A stretch of DNA of 64,000 nucleotides from Streptomyces sp. F001 (GTDB lineage: Bacteria > Actinomycetota > Actinomycetes > Streptomycetales > Streptomycetaceae): assembly GCF_004187715.1 (NCBI RefSeq), contig NZ_QZWF01000001.1, positions 496,001-560,000 on the forward strand. Reading direction: 5' to 3'. Within the stretch, counting starts at the first letter, position 1. The number at the start of each line of letters is the position of its first letter. Below are positions 52,209 through 59,784 of the stretch, piece after piece. Under the pieces are notes generated by a model. It was not told the DNA's origin. It saw nothing but the letters and a program-made list of their open reading frames with translations, and did not search any database. A program made the translations under genes and the position numbers.

Positions 52209-52838
52209 TCAGGCTTTCGGCTCGGCGTCCGTCATGCTCATCAACCCGCGCAGCCCGTCCCGCAGGATCTCCACCGGGGCGGGCCCGAACAGCGCCTGCT
52301 GGGCGATGAAGCCGAGGACGGCGGCAACCATCATGCGGGCCACATGGTCCGGCGGGATGTCCGAGCGCATCCTCCCGGTCTCCTGGTAGACCTCCACGAT
52401 CCGGCCCCAGGCCGCGCGCACGTTCCCGTATCCCTCGCGCAGGACGGCCGCGAGTTCCTCGTTGCGCGGGATCTCCGACCACACCTGGACGACCAGGCGT
52501 GGGAAGGCGGGGAGGCCGTCGAGGGTGAGGTTCGCGCGCAGGCCGAGGGTCCGGCTGAGGACGAGGGCCACGAGGTGGTCGGGCGGCGGGGGCGGGCTCT
52601 GGTCGGCCGCCGCCTCGAAGGCCGCGTGGACCTCGCCCAGCACCTCCGAGAGGATCGCGGCGATCAGCTCCTCCTTTCCGCTGAAGTAGCGGTAGACCGC
52701 CCCGGCCGACAGGTCGGCCTCCTTCAGCACATCCTGCATCGAGGTGGCGTGGAAGCCGTTACGGGCGAAGCAGAGCGCAGCGGCGTCGAGGATCTGCCGG
52801 CGGCGGGCGTCGAGATGGGCCTGGGATACGCGTGCCAT
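52209..52838 (-). CDS. TetR-family transcriptional regulator
   Basis: A 209-residue TetR protein with HTH at about residues 12-58 (RRRQILDAAALCFARNG, TSMQDVLKEADLSAGAVYRYF, SGKEELIAAI) and a helical ligand domain (PDHLVALVLSRTLGLRANL, DHVARMMVAAVLGFIAQ). It is divergent from a membrane transporter gene. Two near-identical 18-bp sites lie in the shared spacer, the first only 14 bp upstream of its own ATG 52838. Autorepression and control of the transporter are the natural reading. Confidence 0.9.
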   Translation of the reverse strand: MARVSQAHLDARRRQILDAAALCFARNGFHATSMQDVLKEADLSAGAVYRYFSGKEELIAAILSEVLGEVHAAFEAAADQSPPPPPDHLVALVLSRTLGLRANLTLDGLPAFPRLVVQVWSEIPRNEELAAVLREGYGNVRAAWGRIVEVYQETGRMRSDIPPDHVARMMVAAVLGFIAQQALFGPAPVEILRDGLRGLMSMTDAEPKA

Positions 52839-52851
52839 GGTCCCCAAACTA

Positions 52852-52928
52852 AAACGAACGTTCCTTCTTGACAAGTGACACCAAACAGTCGCACGGTGGC
52901 GACACACCAAAAACGAACGATCCTTCTT
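52852..52928. promoter_or_regulatory. Duplicated operator AAACGAACGWTCCTTCTT
   Basis: The 18-mer occurs at 52852-52869 and 52911-52928, same orientation, differing at one base, start-to-start distance 59 bp. Each contains an imperfect dyad centred on GAACGTTC or GAACGATC. A forward -35 TTGACA (52868-52873) overlaps the first copy. The sites lie between the TetR gene and the transporter gene. Confidence 0.75.
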
Positions 52929-52974
52929 TTTAACGGGTCGCCCAGACCCCGGAACAGAGCCCAGAGGAGACCTC

Positions 52975-54012
52975 ATGTCCACCGCTCCCGCTCCCTCCAC
53001 CAGGGCCCCCGCCCGGCGCGTGATCGCGGTCCTCGTCCTCGTCCCGGTCCTCACGGCACTCGCCCTGTGGGCCTTCGCCTGGCCCGCCGCCCGCACCGCG
53101 CCCCGCGACCTGCCGCTCGGGGTGGCCGGACCGGCCGCCGCGACCGCACAGGTGGAGAAGCAGCTCCAGCAGCACGACGGCGCCTTCGAGATCCACCGCT
53201 ACGACGACGAGGCCGCCGCCCGGGACGCGATCGAGGACCGGAGCGTGTACGGCGCCGTGGTCGTCACACCCCAGGGCCCCGAACTGCTGACCGCCTCGGC
53301 CGCGAGCCCGGTCGTCGCCCAGCTGTTGCAGCAGGCGGTGGCGCAGCAGGCCGCTACCAGGGGCGCCCAGGTGCGGACGGTGGACGTCGTCGCCGCGCCC
53401 GCGAAGGACCCGCGCGGGGCGGCCCTCAACGCGAGCGCGCTGCCGCTGGCCCTGGCCGGCATCGTCGCGGGCGCGGTGGTGACCCTGCTCGGCCTGCGGG
53501 GGATCCGTGCCGCGCTGGCCCTGGTCGGCTCTGCCGCCCTGGTGGGCCTGGTCGCGGCGGCGCTCGCACACAGCTGGCTCGGGGTGCTCACCGGTGACTG
53601 GTGGGCGGAGGCCGCGACGCTCGGTCTGTCCACGCTGGCGGTGAGCGCGGCCGTGACCGGGGCCGCAGCGCTGATCGGACCGGCGGGCACAGGCCTGATG
53701 GCGTTCGTCGTGATGTTCCTGGGCAACCCCTTCTCGGGGGCGGCGTCGGCGCCGCAGATGCTGCCCGAGCCGGTCGGCGTGATCGGCCAGTGGCTGCCGC
53801 CCGGCGCCGGGACGACGCTGCTGCGCTCGGTGTCGTTCTTCGACGGCGCGGCGGTGACCGGTCCGGCCCTGACCCTCACCTGGTGGGCCGCGCTGGGCCT
53901 CGGGGCGGTGCTGCTGGGCAACGCGACGGAGGCGCGCGCCAGGAGCGCCGAGCCGGCGGCCGATCGGGAGCCCGCGCTCGCCGGCCGACCCGCCGACCGG
54001 ACGACCGGCTGA
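52975..54012 (+). CDS. YhgE/ABC-2-permease-like membrane protein
   Basis: A 345-residue membrane protein. An N-terminal helix (VIAVLVLVPVLTALALWAFAW) is followed by a soluble extracytoplasmic domain (about 45-150: LPLGVAGPAAATAQVEKQL, DRSVYGAVVVTPQGPELLTAS) and then five or six helices, the layout of YhgE/Pip and ABC-2 permease proteins. No ATPase partner is adjacent. Under TetR control it may export a toxic compound. ATG 52975 has GAGGAGA upstream. Confidence 0.82.
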   Translation: MSTAPAPSTRAPARRVIAVLVLVPVLTALALWAFAWPAARTAPRDLPLGVAGPAAATAQVEKQLQQHDGAFEIHRYDDEAAARDAIEDRSVYGAVVVTPQGPELLTASAASPVVAQLLQQAVAQQAATRGAQVRTVDVVAAPAKDPRGAALNASALPLALAGIVAGAVVTLLGLRGIRAALALVGSAALVGLVAAALAHSWLGVLTGDWWAEAATLGLSTLAVSAAVTGAAALIGPAGTGLMAFVVMFLGNPFSGAASAPQMLPEPVGVIGQWLPPGAGTTLLRSVSFFDGAAVTGPALTLTWWAALGLGAVLLGNATEARARSAEPAADREPALAGRPADRTTG

Positions 54013-54043
54013 ACAACCGACTGACCAGTCGACCGTCGGACCG

Positions 54044-54088
54044 ACCGTGCACCTCCGCTGCAGCGGACCGGGGTGCACGGTCCTTTTC
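54044..54088 (+). terminator. Terminator after the transporter gene
   Basis: Arms ACCGTGCACC (54044-54053) and its complement (54072-54081) are perfect, with an inner palindrome TCCGCTGCAGCGGA in the loop, followed by CCTTTT. The position is 32 bp after the stop codon at 54012. Confidence 0.8.
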
Positions 54089-54154
54089 GTGCCTCGGGGC
54101 GCGAGCCAGCCCCGAGGAGGAGCGAGGCGGCCCCCAGGAGGGGTTCGGCCCCGG

Positions 54155-54433
54155 TTACGAGGGGTCCGCCCCCCGGTGCTCCGCCGCGATCCCGAACCGC
54201 TGCCGTTCGCGGGGAGCGGAGCCGACCTCGCGGACCGCGGAGACCGAGCTGATCACCTGCTCGTCGGCCGGGGCGTCGAGCGCATCGAGTCGTTCCAGGT
54301 CGGCGGCGGAGACGAGGGCGACGAGGGGCTTGCCGTGCCGTGTGACGACGACGCGCTCACCGCCGTACACCACCCGGTTGATCAGGTCGGCGAGCTCAGC
54401 CCTGGCTTGCGTCACCGGAATCTCATAGGCCAT
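54155..54433 (-). CDS. Phd/YefM-family antitoxin without adjacent toxin
   Basis: A 92-residue antitoxin-like protein: [48 protein letters not shown] is the Phd/YefM DNA-binding domain, which represses its own promoter. The C-terminal toxin-binding tail ends [20 protein letters not shown]. No toxin gene (RelE, Doc or other) is found on either side within the 143 bp downstream or upstream of it. It is divergent from a clpP gene, 89 bp apart. It may be orphan or act with a toxin elsewhere. Confidence 0.85.
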   Translation of the reverse strand: MAYEIPVTQARAELADLINRVVYGGERVVVTRHGKPLVALVSAADLERLDALDAPADEQVISSVSAVREVGSAPRERQRFGIAAEHRGADPS

Positions 54434-54522
54434 GCCCCCATTCTAACGTCACGTACATCCTGTACATTTTTTACAGACGGCTCCGCCGGAGCCGGTTTTC
54501 CACCGCGAGGAGGGGGTTCGCC

Positions 54523-55158
54523 ATGACCCGACCGTCCGCCCGTCACGTCCTGCCCGAGTTCACCGAACGTACGAGCTATGGGCACAAGACGATGGATCCG
54601 TACTCGAAGCTGCTGGAGGAACGGATCGTCTTCCTCGGGACGCCGATCGACGACACGTCGGCGAACGACGTGATGGCGCAGTTCATGCACCTCGAGTACC
54701 AGGCCCCGGACCGGGACATCTCGCTGTACATCAACTCCCCCGGCGGCTCGTTCAGCGCCATGTCGGCCCTGTACGACACGATGCGCTACGTCGGCTGCGA
54801 CGTGGAGACGATCTGCCTCGGACAGGCCGAATCGTCCGCCGCGGTCCTGCTGGCCGCCGGCACCCCGGGCAAGCGATACGCGCTGCCCGGCGCCCGGGTG
54901 GTACTCCGTCAGCCGGCCCTGCCCGAGCCGATCGAGGGACAGGCCGGCGATCTCGCCATTCAGGCAGAGGAGTTGACCCGCGTCCGAGCCCGCCTGGAGG
55001 AGATGCTCGTACGGCACACGGGGCGGACTCCGGAGCAGGTCGGCGCGGACATCGAGCGGGACAAGATCCTCACCGCCCAGGAGGCGGTGGAGTACGGCCT
55101 GATCGACCGGATCATCCCCAGCCGCAAGGCCTCGCGCACCGCCCCCGGCGCACGGTGA
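54523..55158 (+). CDS. clpP: ClpP-like protease subunit lacking the catalytic His
   Basis: A 211-residue ClpP paralogue. The fold is clear ([55 protein letters not shown]). Catalytic Ser is kept as Ser104 in [16 protein letters not shown], and Asp180 in IERDKI matches the E. coli Asp171 position, but the catalytic His position (RVMIHQP in E. coli) is Arg129 in RVVLRQP. It should therefore have weak or no peptidase activity by itself, perhaps acting in a mixed ring or as a regulatory ring. ATG 54523 has GAGGAGGGGG. The downstream 102-residue gene is 7 bp away. Confidence 0.9.
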   Translation: MTRPSARHVLPEFTERTSYGHKTMDPYSKLLEERIVFLGTPIDDTSANDVMAQFMHLEYQAPDRDISLYINSPGGSFSAMSALYDTMRYVGCDVETICLGQAESSAAVLLAAGTPGKRYALPGARVVLRQPALPEPIEGQAGDLAIQAEELTRVRARLEEMLVRHTGRTPEQVGADIERDKILTAQEAVEYGLIDRIIPSRKASRTAPGAR

Positions 55159-55165
55159 GCCGCGG

Positions 55166-55474
55166 ATGCTGCCGCCGGAACTCCCGCCGCTGCCCGCCCT
55201 GACCCGCGCCGAGGGCGAGGTGATCGACCGTTACCTGGACGTGGTGGACCTGCTCGGCCGGATCAATCCGGCCCACGAGGGGGACACCTACCGTGGACTG
55301 CGCGCCGCCCAGGCGCTGGTGCGCAAGGCCGTCGAACTGCGCGACGCACTCGCACTGATGCACCAGCGGGGCGAGAGCGAGCTGCACGCCCCGACACTCG
55401 CGCGGGCGCTGCGCGTCCTGGACGGTGAACGCCGCACGGCGCGGGTCATCGTTCCACCGCGCTCCGACAGTTGA
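55166..55474 (+). CDS. Hypothetical helical protein paired with ClpP paralogue
   Basis: A 102-residue soluble protein rich in Leu, Ala and Arg, predicted mostly helical (EGEVIDRYLDVVDLLGRI, RGLRAAQALVRKAVELRDAL, LARALRVLDGERR). I recognise no family. It begins 7 bp after the clpP stop and must be cotranscribed, so it may bind or regulate the ClpP-like ring. ATG 55166 is weakly preceded by GAGCCGCGG. A short hairpin with a T-run follows at 55564. Confidence 0.7.
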   Translation: MLPPELPPLPALTRAEGEVIDRYLDVVDLLGRINPAHEGDTYRGLRAAQALVRKAVELRDALALMHQRGESELHAPTLARALRVLDGERRTARVIVPPRSDS

Positions 55475-55852
55475 CGCACCGCCAGTCGGCCCGGCTCGTC
55501 AACCCTCACGGCACCGTGTCCGGGCCGGAGTTGAAACGGACCAAAAGGCGTACCCCCGCCCGGAGTATCCGAGCATACTTTTTTGGAGCCGCTGCACTTG
55601 CGCAACAGACATACCTCCGGGGCGGAATAGAGCATTCCAGTGCTGGTCCGGGAGTTCGCGGCGCCCTTGACAGCCGCTCGAACAGCAGGCTGTCCACCCG
55701 AACGGGTGAGTGGTGAGTAACAACACAAACCCCCGGTTCCGTTGGGATTTTCGGACATTCGTGAGTCAAGATCCGTGACTGACGACAAGACCCCGTCGCA
55801 GCGGCGGGGCGATCCGGGCGGACGCCGAGTCCTGCCGCCGCCCGGATGACGG
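55475..55852. other. Gene-free leader/spacer upstream of the riboswitch
   Basis: About 380 bp without a credible gene. It holds a short hairpin plus T-run (55564-55584, listed separately), an inverted repeat GACAGCC/GGCTGTC near 55668-55693 overlapping a TTGACA at 55667, and an AT-richer tract around 55720-55770. The TTGACA may belong to the promoter of the riboswitch-NlpC transcript. Confidence 0.5.
55564..55584 (+). terminator. Possible weak terminator of the clpP operon
   Basis: AGTAT and ATACT (55564-55568, 55575-55579) can pair around CCGAGC and run into a T6 tract (55579-55584), which is rare in this GC-rich DNA. The stem is only 5 bp, so termination strength is doubtful. Confidence 0.4.
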
Positions 55853-55985
55853 GTCGACAGGAGTGGATCGGCAGGAGTGGAGGACCCAGGTACGACGGAT
55901 TGCCGGAGCGCATGTTCCGAGCAGCCCTTGGGGTGAAGCCGCGATGACGCGGCCGGGCCACTTCGCCAGCCCGAATCCGACAGGT
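55853..55985 (+). promoter_or_regulatory. ydaO/yuaA-type c-di-AMP riboswitch
   Basis: The leader of the NlpC/P60 gene has the known landmarks of the ydaO class: an AGTGGAGGACCCA segment (near 55876), GCCGGAGCGCATGTTCCGAGC stem, then CCTTGGGGTGAAGCCGC (55925-55941) paired with GCGGCCGGGCC, and the final CCCGAATCCGACAG (55970-55983). In streptomycetes this class precedes cell-wall hydrolase genes and lowers their expression at high c-di-AMP. The aptamer ends about 33 nt upstream of the ATG at 56019. Confidence 0.85.
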
Positions 55986-56018
55986 CATCCTTCACAGGCG
56001 GCTGACGAAGGGTTGCGC

Positions 56019-56492
56019 ATGACAGCGCTCAATCGTGTCCCGTCGCTCATGGCCCGGGCCGGCACGGCCTCGGCCCTCACTCTGGCCGCGGTGGGCGGCT
56101 CCGTCGTGGTTCCGGGTGTCGCCTCCGAGGCCGCTGCCGCCTCGCCGGCGCACAAGGCGCTGCAGATCGCGGCGTCGAAGAAGGGCTCCCCGTACGCGTG
56201 GGGCGCCACCGGGCCGCGCAGGTTCGACTGCTCCGGGCTCACGCTGTACTCGTACAAGAAAGCCGGCAAGAAGCTGCCTCGTACGGCCGCCCAGCAGTAC
56301 AACAAGACCCACCACATCTCGGCCAAGAACCGCAAGGCCGGCGACCTCGTGTTCTTCCACTCGGGGTCCAGCGTCTACCACGTCGGTATCTACGCCGGAA
56401 AGGGGAAGATCTGGCACGCCCCGAAGACCGGGGACGTGGTCAGGCTGCAGAAGATCTGGACGAGGAGCGTCTGGTACGGCCGGGTCTCCTGA
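56019..56492 (+). CDS. Secreted NlpC/P60 peptidoglycan hydrolase
   Basis: A 157-residue exported protein: signal peptide (ARAGTASALTLAAVGGSVVV, cleavage near residue 41) followed directly by an NlpC/P60 catalytic domain. The catalytic Cys71 is in RRFDCSGLTLYSY, His121 in VYHVGIYAG and His133 in IWHAPKTG. It cleaves D-gamma-glutamyl-meso-diaminopimelate type bonds in peptidoglycan. No wall-binding domain is present. Its leader carries a ydaO-type riboswitch, so expression should respond to c-di-AMP and thus osmotic or wall state. ATG 56019 is preceded by GAAGGG. Confidence 0.92.
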   Translation: MTALNRVPSLMARAGTASALTLAAVGGSVVVPGVASEAAAASPAHKALQIAASKKGSPYAWGATGPRRFDCSGLTLYSYKKAGKKLPRTAAQQYNKTHHISAKNRKAGDLVFFHSGSSVYHVGIYAGKGKIWHAPKTGDVVRLQKIWTRSVWYGRVS

Positions 56493-56502
56493 CCCCTGGG
56501 GC

Positions 56503-56537
56503 GCGGTGGCGGCAACGCCCTGACGCACCGCCACCGC
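56503..56537 (+). terminator. Terminator after the NlpC/P60 gene
   Basis: A 10-bp perfect stem GCGGTGGCGG with its complement (56503-56512 and 56528-56537), extended by GGGGC/GCCCC with one bulge, starting 11 bp after the stop codon. Confidence 0.7.
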
Positions 56538-56651
56538 CCCGCCCGTGCGCCCCGGCCCGCCCTGCACCTGGAGCAGGGCCGGGAGCCGCCCGCGCCGTCC
56601 ATGACGCCCTCCGGGCACGGGCGGCGCGCTGCGCTGTCCGGTGGACGCGTC

Positions 56652-57110
56652 CTACGGCTCCTGCGGCCCCGCCGCCGGCACCGGCCGCGAGGGGACGGCC
56701 CACGGCAGTTCGATGGAGACCGTCTTGCCGCCCTCGCGGGTGGGACGCACCCGCAACCGGCCCCCGCACTCGCTGGTCAGCCAGCGGATGATGACCATGC
56801 CGCGGCCGTTGTCCTGCTGGACGGCGGCCGGCAGCCGCTTGGGGAAGCGCGGGTGGCTGTCGGTCACGCCGATGCGCAGCTGTTCGTCGCGGTCGAGTTC
56901 GATGTCCACCGTGAAGGTGGGTGACTGGCCGAAGGTGTGCTGTACGGCGTTGGTGGTGAGTTCGGAGACGATGAGCCGGATGGTGTCAGCCACCTCGCTG
57001 TCCGGCGCCAGGCCCCACTCCACGAGGGTGCTGACCACATAGCCGCGAGCCGCGGAGACCGAGGCTGGATCGCTCGGCAGAGTGACGGATGCTTCCAGAT
57101 GGTCTGCCAT
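56652..57110 (-). CDS. ATP-binding (anti-sigma-like) regulatory protein, module 2
   Basis: A 152-residue HATPase protein of the RsbW-like group: DTIRLIVSELTTNAVQHTFG (N-box), GVTDSHPRFPKRLP, DNGRGMVIIRWLTSECGGR. It is divergent from an XRE-DUF5753 gene, giving the second such module in the window. ATG 57110 with the preceding GGGAAAGGGA fits the conserved N-terminus MADHLEASVTLPSDP; the frame is open further upstream. Its partner sigma or anti-anti-sigma factor is unknown. Confidence 0.87.
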   Translation of the reverse strand: MADHLEASVTLPSDPASVSAARGYVVSTLVEWGLAPDSEVADTIRLIVSELTTNAVQHTFGQSPTFTVDIELDRDEQLRIGVTDSHPRFPKRLPAAVQQDNGRGMVIIRWLTSECGGRLRVRPTREGGKTVSIELPWAVPSRPVPAAGPQEP

Positions 57111-57237
57111 GGCGAGGTCGTCCCTTTCCCACGGGACCGCAGTCCGACACGGAGCGGATGGTTCGAGTACGGTCCCGGACTGGTGCTTCGTCGCCAGACT
57201 GCCACTACCGCGCCGGTCACGGTGGCGATCCACCTAG

Positions 57238-57247
57238 ATATGCATAT
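57238..57247. promoter_or_regulatory. AT-rich palindrome in the divergent module-2 promoter
   Basis: The perfect 10-bp palindrome ATATGCATAT lies in an AT-rich island (57235-57250) inside otherwise GC-rich DNA, about 75 bp upstream of the XRE gene and 130 bp upstream of the ATPase gene. It may be a -10 region or an operator. Confidence 0.4.
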
Positions 57248-57322
57248 ATCTGTCGCTCGAAGCGGTGAACTCTGCGACGGCAGACCGTATTTGGGCGGCT
57301 CAGAAGGAGTAAGGAGTTGCCC

Positions 57323-58180
57323 ATGCAGCACGGTCCCGCAGTGCGCCGTCGGAAACTGGGTGCCGAATTGCGCACGCTGCGCGGCCGCGCCGGCCTCACG
57401 AGTGGCGAGGCGGCCCGGCTCGTGGGCTGGCACCAGTCGAAGGTGAGCCGGATCGAGACCGGCGCGAGCGGGGTGAAACCGGCCGATGTGCGGTTACTCC
57501 TGGATGCCTACCGGGTGACGGACTCCCAACTCCGCGAAGTGCTCCTGACGTTGGCGGACTCGGGCGGCCACGGCCGGGACCACTGGTGGCACGCCTACCG
57601 CGGGGTGCTGCCGCCCACCTACCGGGACTTCATCAGCCTGGAGTCCCAGGCGAGCGCGATGCGCACACTGGAGACCTCCGTCGTTCCCGGGCTGCTCCAG
57701 ACGCCCGAGTACGCGCGTGCGGTGACCCGGGCCGCGGTGGAGGGACTGGACGAGGACCGGCTCGACGCCCTGGTGGAGGTACGCCTGGCCCGGCAGGACG
57801 TGCTGCGTTCGCAGCCGCCCCTGGTGCTGAGCGCCGTACTGGACGAGGCGGTGCTGCGCCGCGAGGTCGGCGGACCGGATGTCATGGCCCGGCAGCTGAC
57901 GCGGCTGGTGGAGGCGGCCCGGCTGCCCCAGGTGCGACTCCAGGTGTTGCCGTTCGCGGCCGGAGCCCACATCGGCATCACCGGGCCTTTCGTTGTCTTC
58001 TCATTTCCGAGCACTTCTGATCTGGATGTGGTTGTTCTCGACCACTTGACGAGTAGCCTCTATCTCGAACGGAAAGAAGACGTAGAGGCCTACACCGAGG
58101 CCTTCAACGTCCTTCAGTTCCATGCCCTTTCGCCCGAGGACTCGTTGGACTACATCGCCGGGATAGGTGACGGCGCGTAA
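57323..58180 (+). CDS. XRE-family regulator with DUF5753 domain, module 2
   Basis: A 285-residue regulator: HTH at about 10-65 (LGAELRTLRGRAGLTSGEAAR, WHQSKVSRIETGASGVKPADV) and DUF5753 after it (FISLESQASAMRTLETSVVPGLLQTPEYARAV, LPQVRLQVLPFAAGAHIG). ATG 57323 is chosen over TTG 57317 because AAGGAG is directly adjacent to the TTG but 6 nt from the ATG. A DUF397 gene follows after 9 bp. It is a paralogue of the regulator at 41876-42748. Confidence 0.91.
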   Translation: MQHGPAVRRRKLGAELRTLRGRAGLTSGEAARLVGWHQSKVSRIETGASGVKPADVRLLLDAYRVTDSQLREVLLTLADSGGHGRDHWWHAYRGVLPPTYRDFISLESQASAMRTLETSVVPGLLQTPEYARAVTRAAVEGLDEDRLDALVEVRLARQDVLRSQPPLVLSAVLDEAVLRREVGGPDVMARQLTRLVEAARLPQVRLQVLPFAAGAHIGITGPFVVFSFPSTSDLDVVVLDHLTSSLYLERKEDVEAYTEAFNVLQFHALSPEDSLDYIAGIGDGA

Positions 58181-58189
58181 GGAGGCACC

Positions 58190-58441
58190 ATGACCGCACT
58201 GCCTCGGAACGTACCTTCCAGCACTCGACTGCTCGGTGTGCACTGGCTGCGCAGCAGCTACAGCACCGGGGCGAACAACTGTGTGGAGACGGCCCGGCCG
58301 GACCACGGCCAAGGCGCCGGACTGCTCGCCGTGCGCGACTCCAAGGACCCGGCCGGACCCGCGCTGCTCTTCTCTCCCGAGAGCTGGGCGGGATTCACGG
58401 CCTCGTTCCGGTGCGGCGCACCGACCCCTGACCACCCCTGA
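58190..58441 (+). CDS. DUF397 protein, module 2
   Basis: An 83-residue DUF397 protein with the family core VHWLRSSYSTGANNCVETARP, GLLAVRDSKDPAGPALLFSPESWAGF. ATG 58190 has AAGGAGG upstream. It is coupled to the XRE gene and probably its small partner protein. It is convergent with bioF. Confidence 0.88.
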   Translation: MTALPRNVPSSTRLLGVHWLRSSYSTGANNCVETARPDHGQGAGLLAVRDSKDPAGPALLFSPESWAGFTASFRCGAPTPDHP

Positions 58442-58509
58442 CCAGCGCCACTTCCTGATCGGATCTGATCAGGTCCGCATCGCGTGATGCACGGCCGTGG
58501 TACGCCGAC

Positions 58510-59637
58510 TCATGGTCGCGTTTCGCCGATCACCCGTACAGCGCGTTCGATCTGGTCCCCGGAGAGGTCCGCGCGGGCCGTCAGCCGCAGCCGGGAGATG
58601 CCGTCGGGCACGGAAGGAGGCCTGAAGCAGCCCACGGCGAGCCCCGCGGCGCGGCAGTCGGCCGCCCAGCGCACGGCCCCCTCCGGGGACGGCGCGCGCA
58701 CGGAGACGACCGCGGCGTCCGGGCGTACCGCCTCCAGACCCAGGCCCGTCAGCCGGGCGTGCAGTTCGCCCGCCACCGCGCGCGCCCGCGCCGCCCGCTC
58801 GGGTTCGCGGCGCAGCAGTCTCAGTGCCGCCAGGGCCGCGCCCGTGGCCGCGGGGGCGAGGCCGGTGTCGAAGATGAAAGTCCTGGCCGCGTTGACCAGG
58901 TGGTCGATCACCCGGGCGGGGCCGAGCACGGCGCCGCCCTGACTGCCGAGCGACTTGGACAGCGTCACCGTCACGACGACATCGTCGGCGCCCACGAGCC
59001 CGGCCGCGTACGGGGCGCCCCGGCCGCCCTCACCGAGCACACCGAGGCCGTGGGCGTCGTCGACGACCAGTCCGGCGCCGTGCGCGCGGCACGCCTCGGC
59101 CAGTGCGGCGAGCGGTGCGGCGTCGCCGTCGACCGAGAAGACCGTGTCGGACACGGCGACGGCCGGCCCCTCGTGCGTCTGCAGCGCCTTGCGCACCGCG
59201 TCCGGATCGGCGTGCGCGACGACCTGTGTCGTGCCGCGGGCCAGCCGGCAGCCGTCGATCAGCGAGGCATGGTTGCCGGCGTCGGAGACGATCAGGGAGC
59301 CGTGCGGTGCGAGTGCGGTGACCGCGGCGAGGTTGGCCGCGTACCCGGAGGAGAAGACCAGGGCCGCCTCGAAGCCGCAGAAGTCGGCCAGCTCGCGTTC
59401 GAGTTCGCCGTGCAGCGCGGTGGTGCCGGTGACGAGCCGGGAGCCGGTGGCGCCGCCGCCCCAGGTGCGCGCTGCCCGCGCGGCGCCCTCGGTGACCTCG
59501 GGGTGGCGGGCCAGCCCCAGGTAGTCGTTGCTCGCCAGGTCCAGCAGCGGCGTGTCGGCGGAGCGGGGGCGCAGGGTCCGTACGAGTCCGGCGCGGCGGC
59601 GCAGCTCCGCCTGCTCGTCGATCCAGCCGAACGCCAT
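58510..59637 (-). CDS. bioF: 8-amino-7-oxononanoate synthase
   Basis: A 375-residue PLP enzyme of the alpha-oxoamine synthase family, condensing pimeloyl thioester with L-Ala in biotin synthesis. Motifs: [81 protein letters not shown] and the PLP-Lys in [19 protein letters not shown] 59637 has GGAGGG upstream. It is divergent from bioBAD, with a shared 147-bp regulatory region. Confidence 0.93.
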   Translation of the reverse strand: MAFGWIDEQAELRRRAGLVRTLRPRSADTPLLDLASNDYLGLARHPEVTEGAARAARTWGGGATGSRLVTGTTALHGELERELADFCGFEAALVFSSGYAANLAAVTALAPHGSLIVSDAGNHASLIDGCRLARGTTQVVAHADPDAVRKALQTHEGPAVAVSDTVFSVDGDAAPLAALAEACRAHGAGLVVDDAHGLGVLGEGGRGAPYAAGLVGADDVVVTVTLSKSLGSQGGAVLGPARVIDHLVNAARTFIFDTGLAPAATGAALAALRLLRREPERAARARAVAGELHARLTGLGLEAVRPDAAVVSVRAPSPEGAVRWAADCRAAGLAVGCFRPPSVPDGISRLRLTARADLSGDQIERAVRVIGETRP

Positions 59638-59698
59638 GAGCCCTCCGGGACTTTTGTAGGTAATGCACAGACCCTAGCGGGACGCAACGCAGCTCAGT

Positions 59699-59716
59699 GT
59701 GTGGCAATACCCACAC
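59699..59716. promoter_or_regulatory. Inverted repeat between bioF and bioB
   Basis: GTGTGG-N6-CCACAC is a perfect inverted repeat about 62 bp upstream of bioF and 69 bp upstream of bioB. Its position in the divergent promoter region suits a biotin-responsive repressor. No bioQ-like or birA-like gene is in the window. Confidence 0.5.
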
Positions 59717-59784
59717 GACGAACTGCCAGAGCTGTGCGAACTCTCCTTGGCCGGAGGTGGTGCCTTAGGACAGGATCGGCTCTC

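Noticed and set aside
58759..59784. Forward frame extending far upstream of bioB
   Set aside because: It is antisense to bioF, which is a complete gene; conserved BioB starts at 59785.
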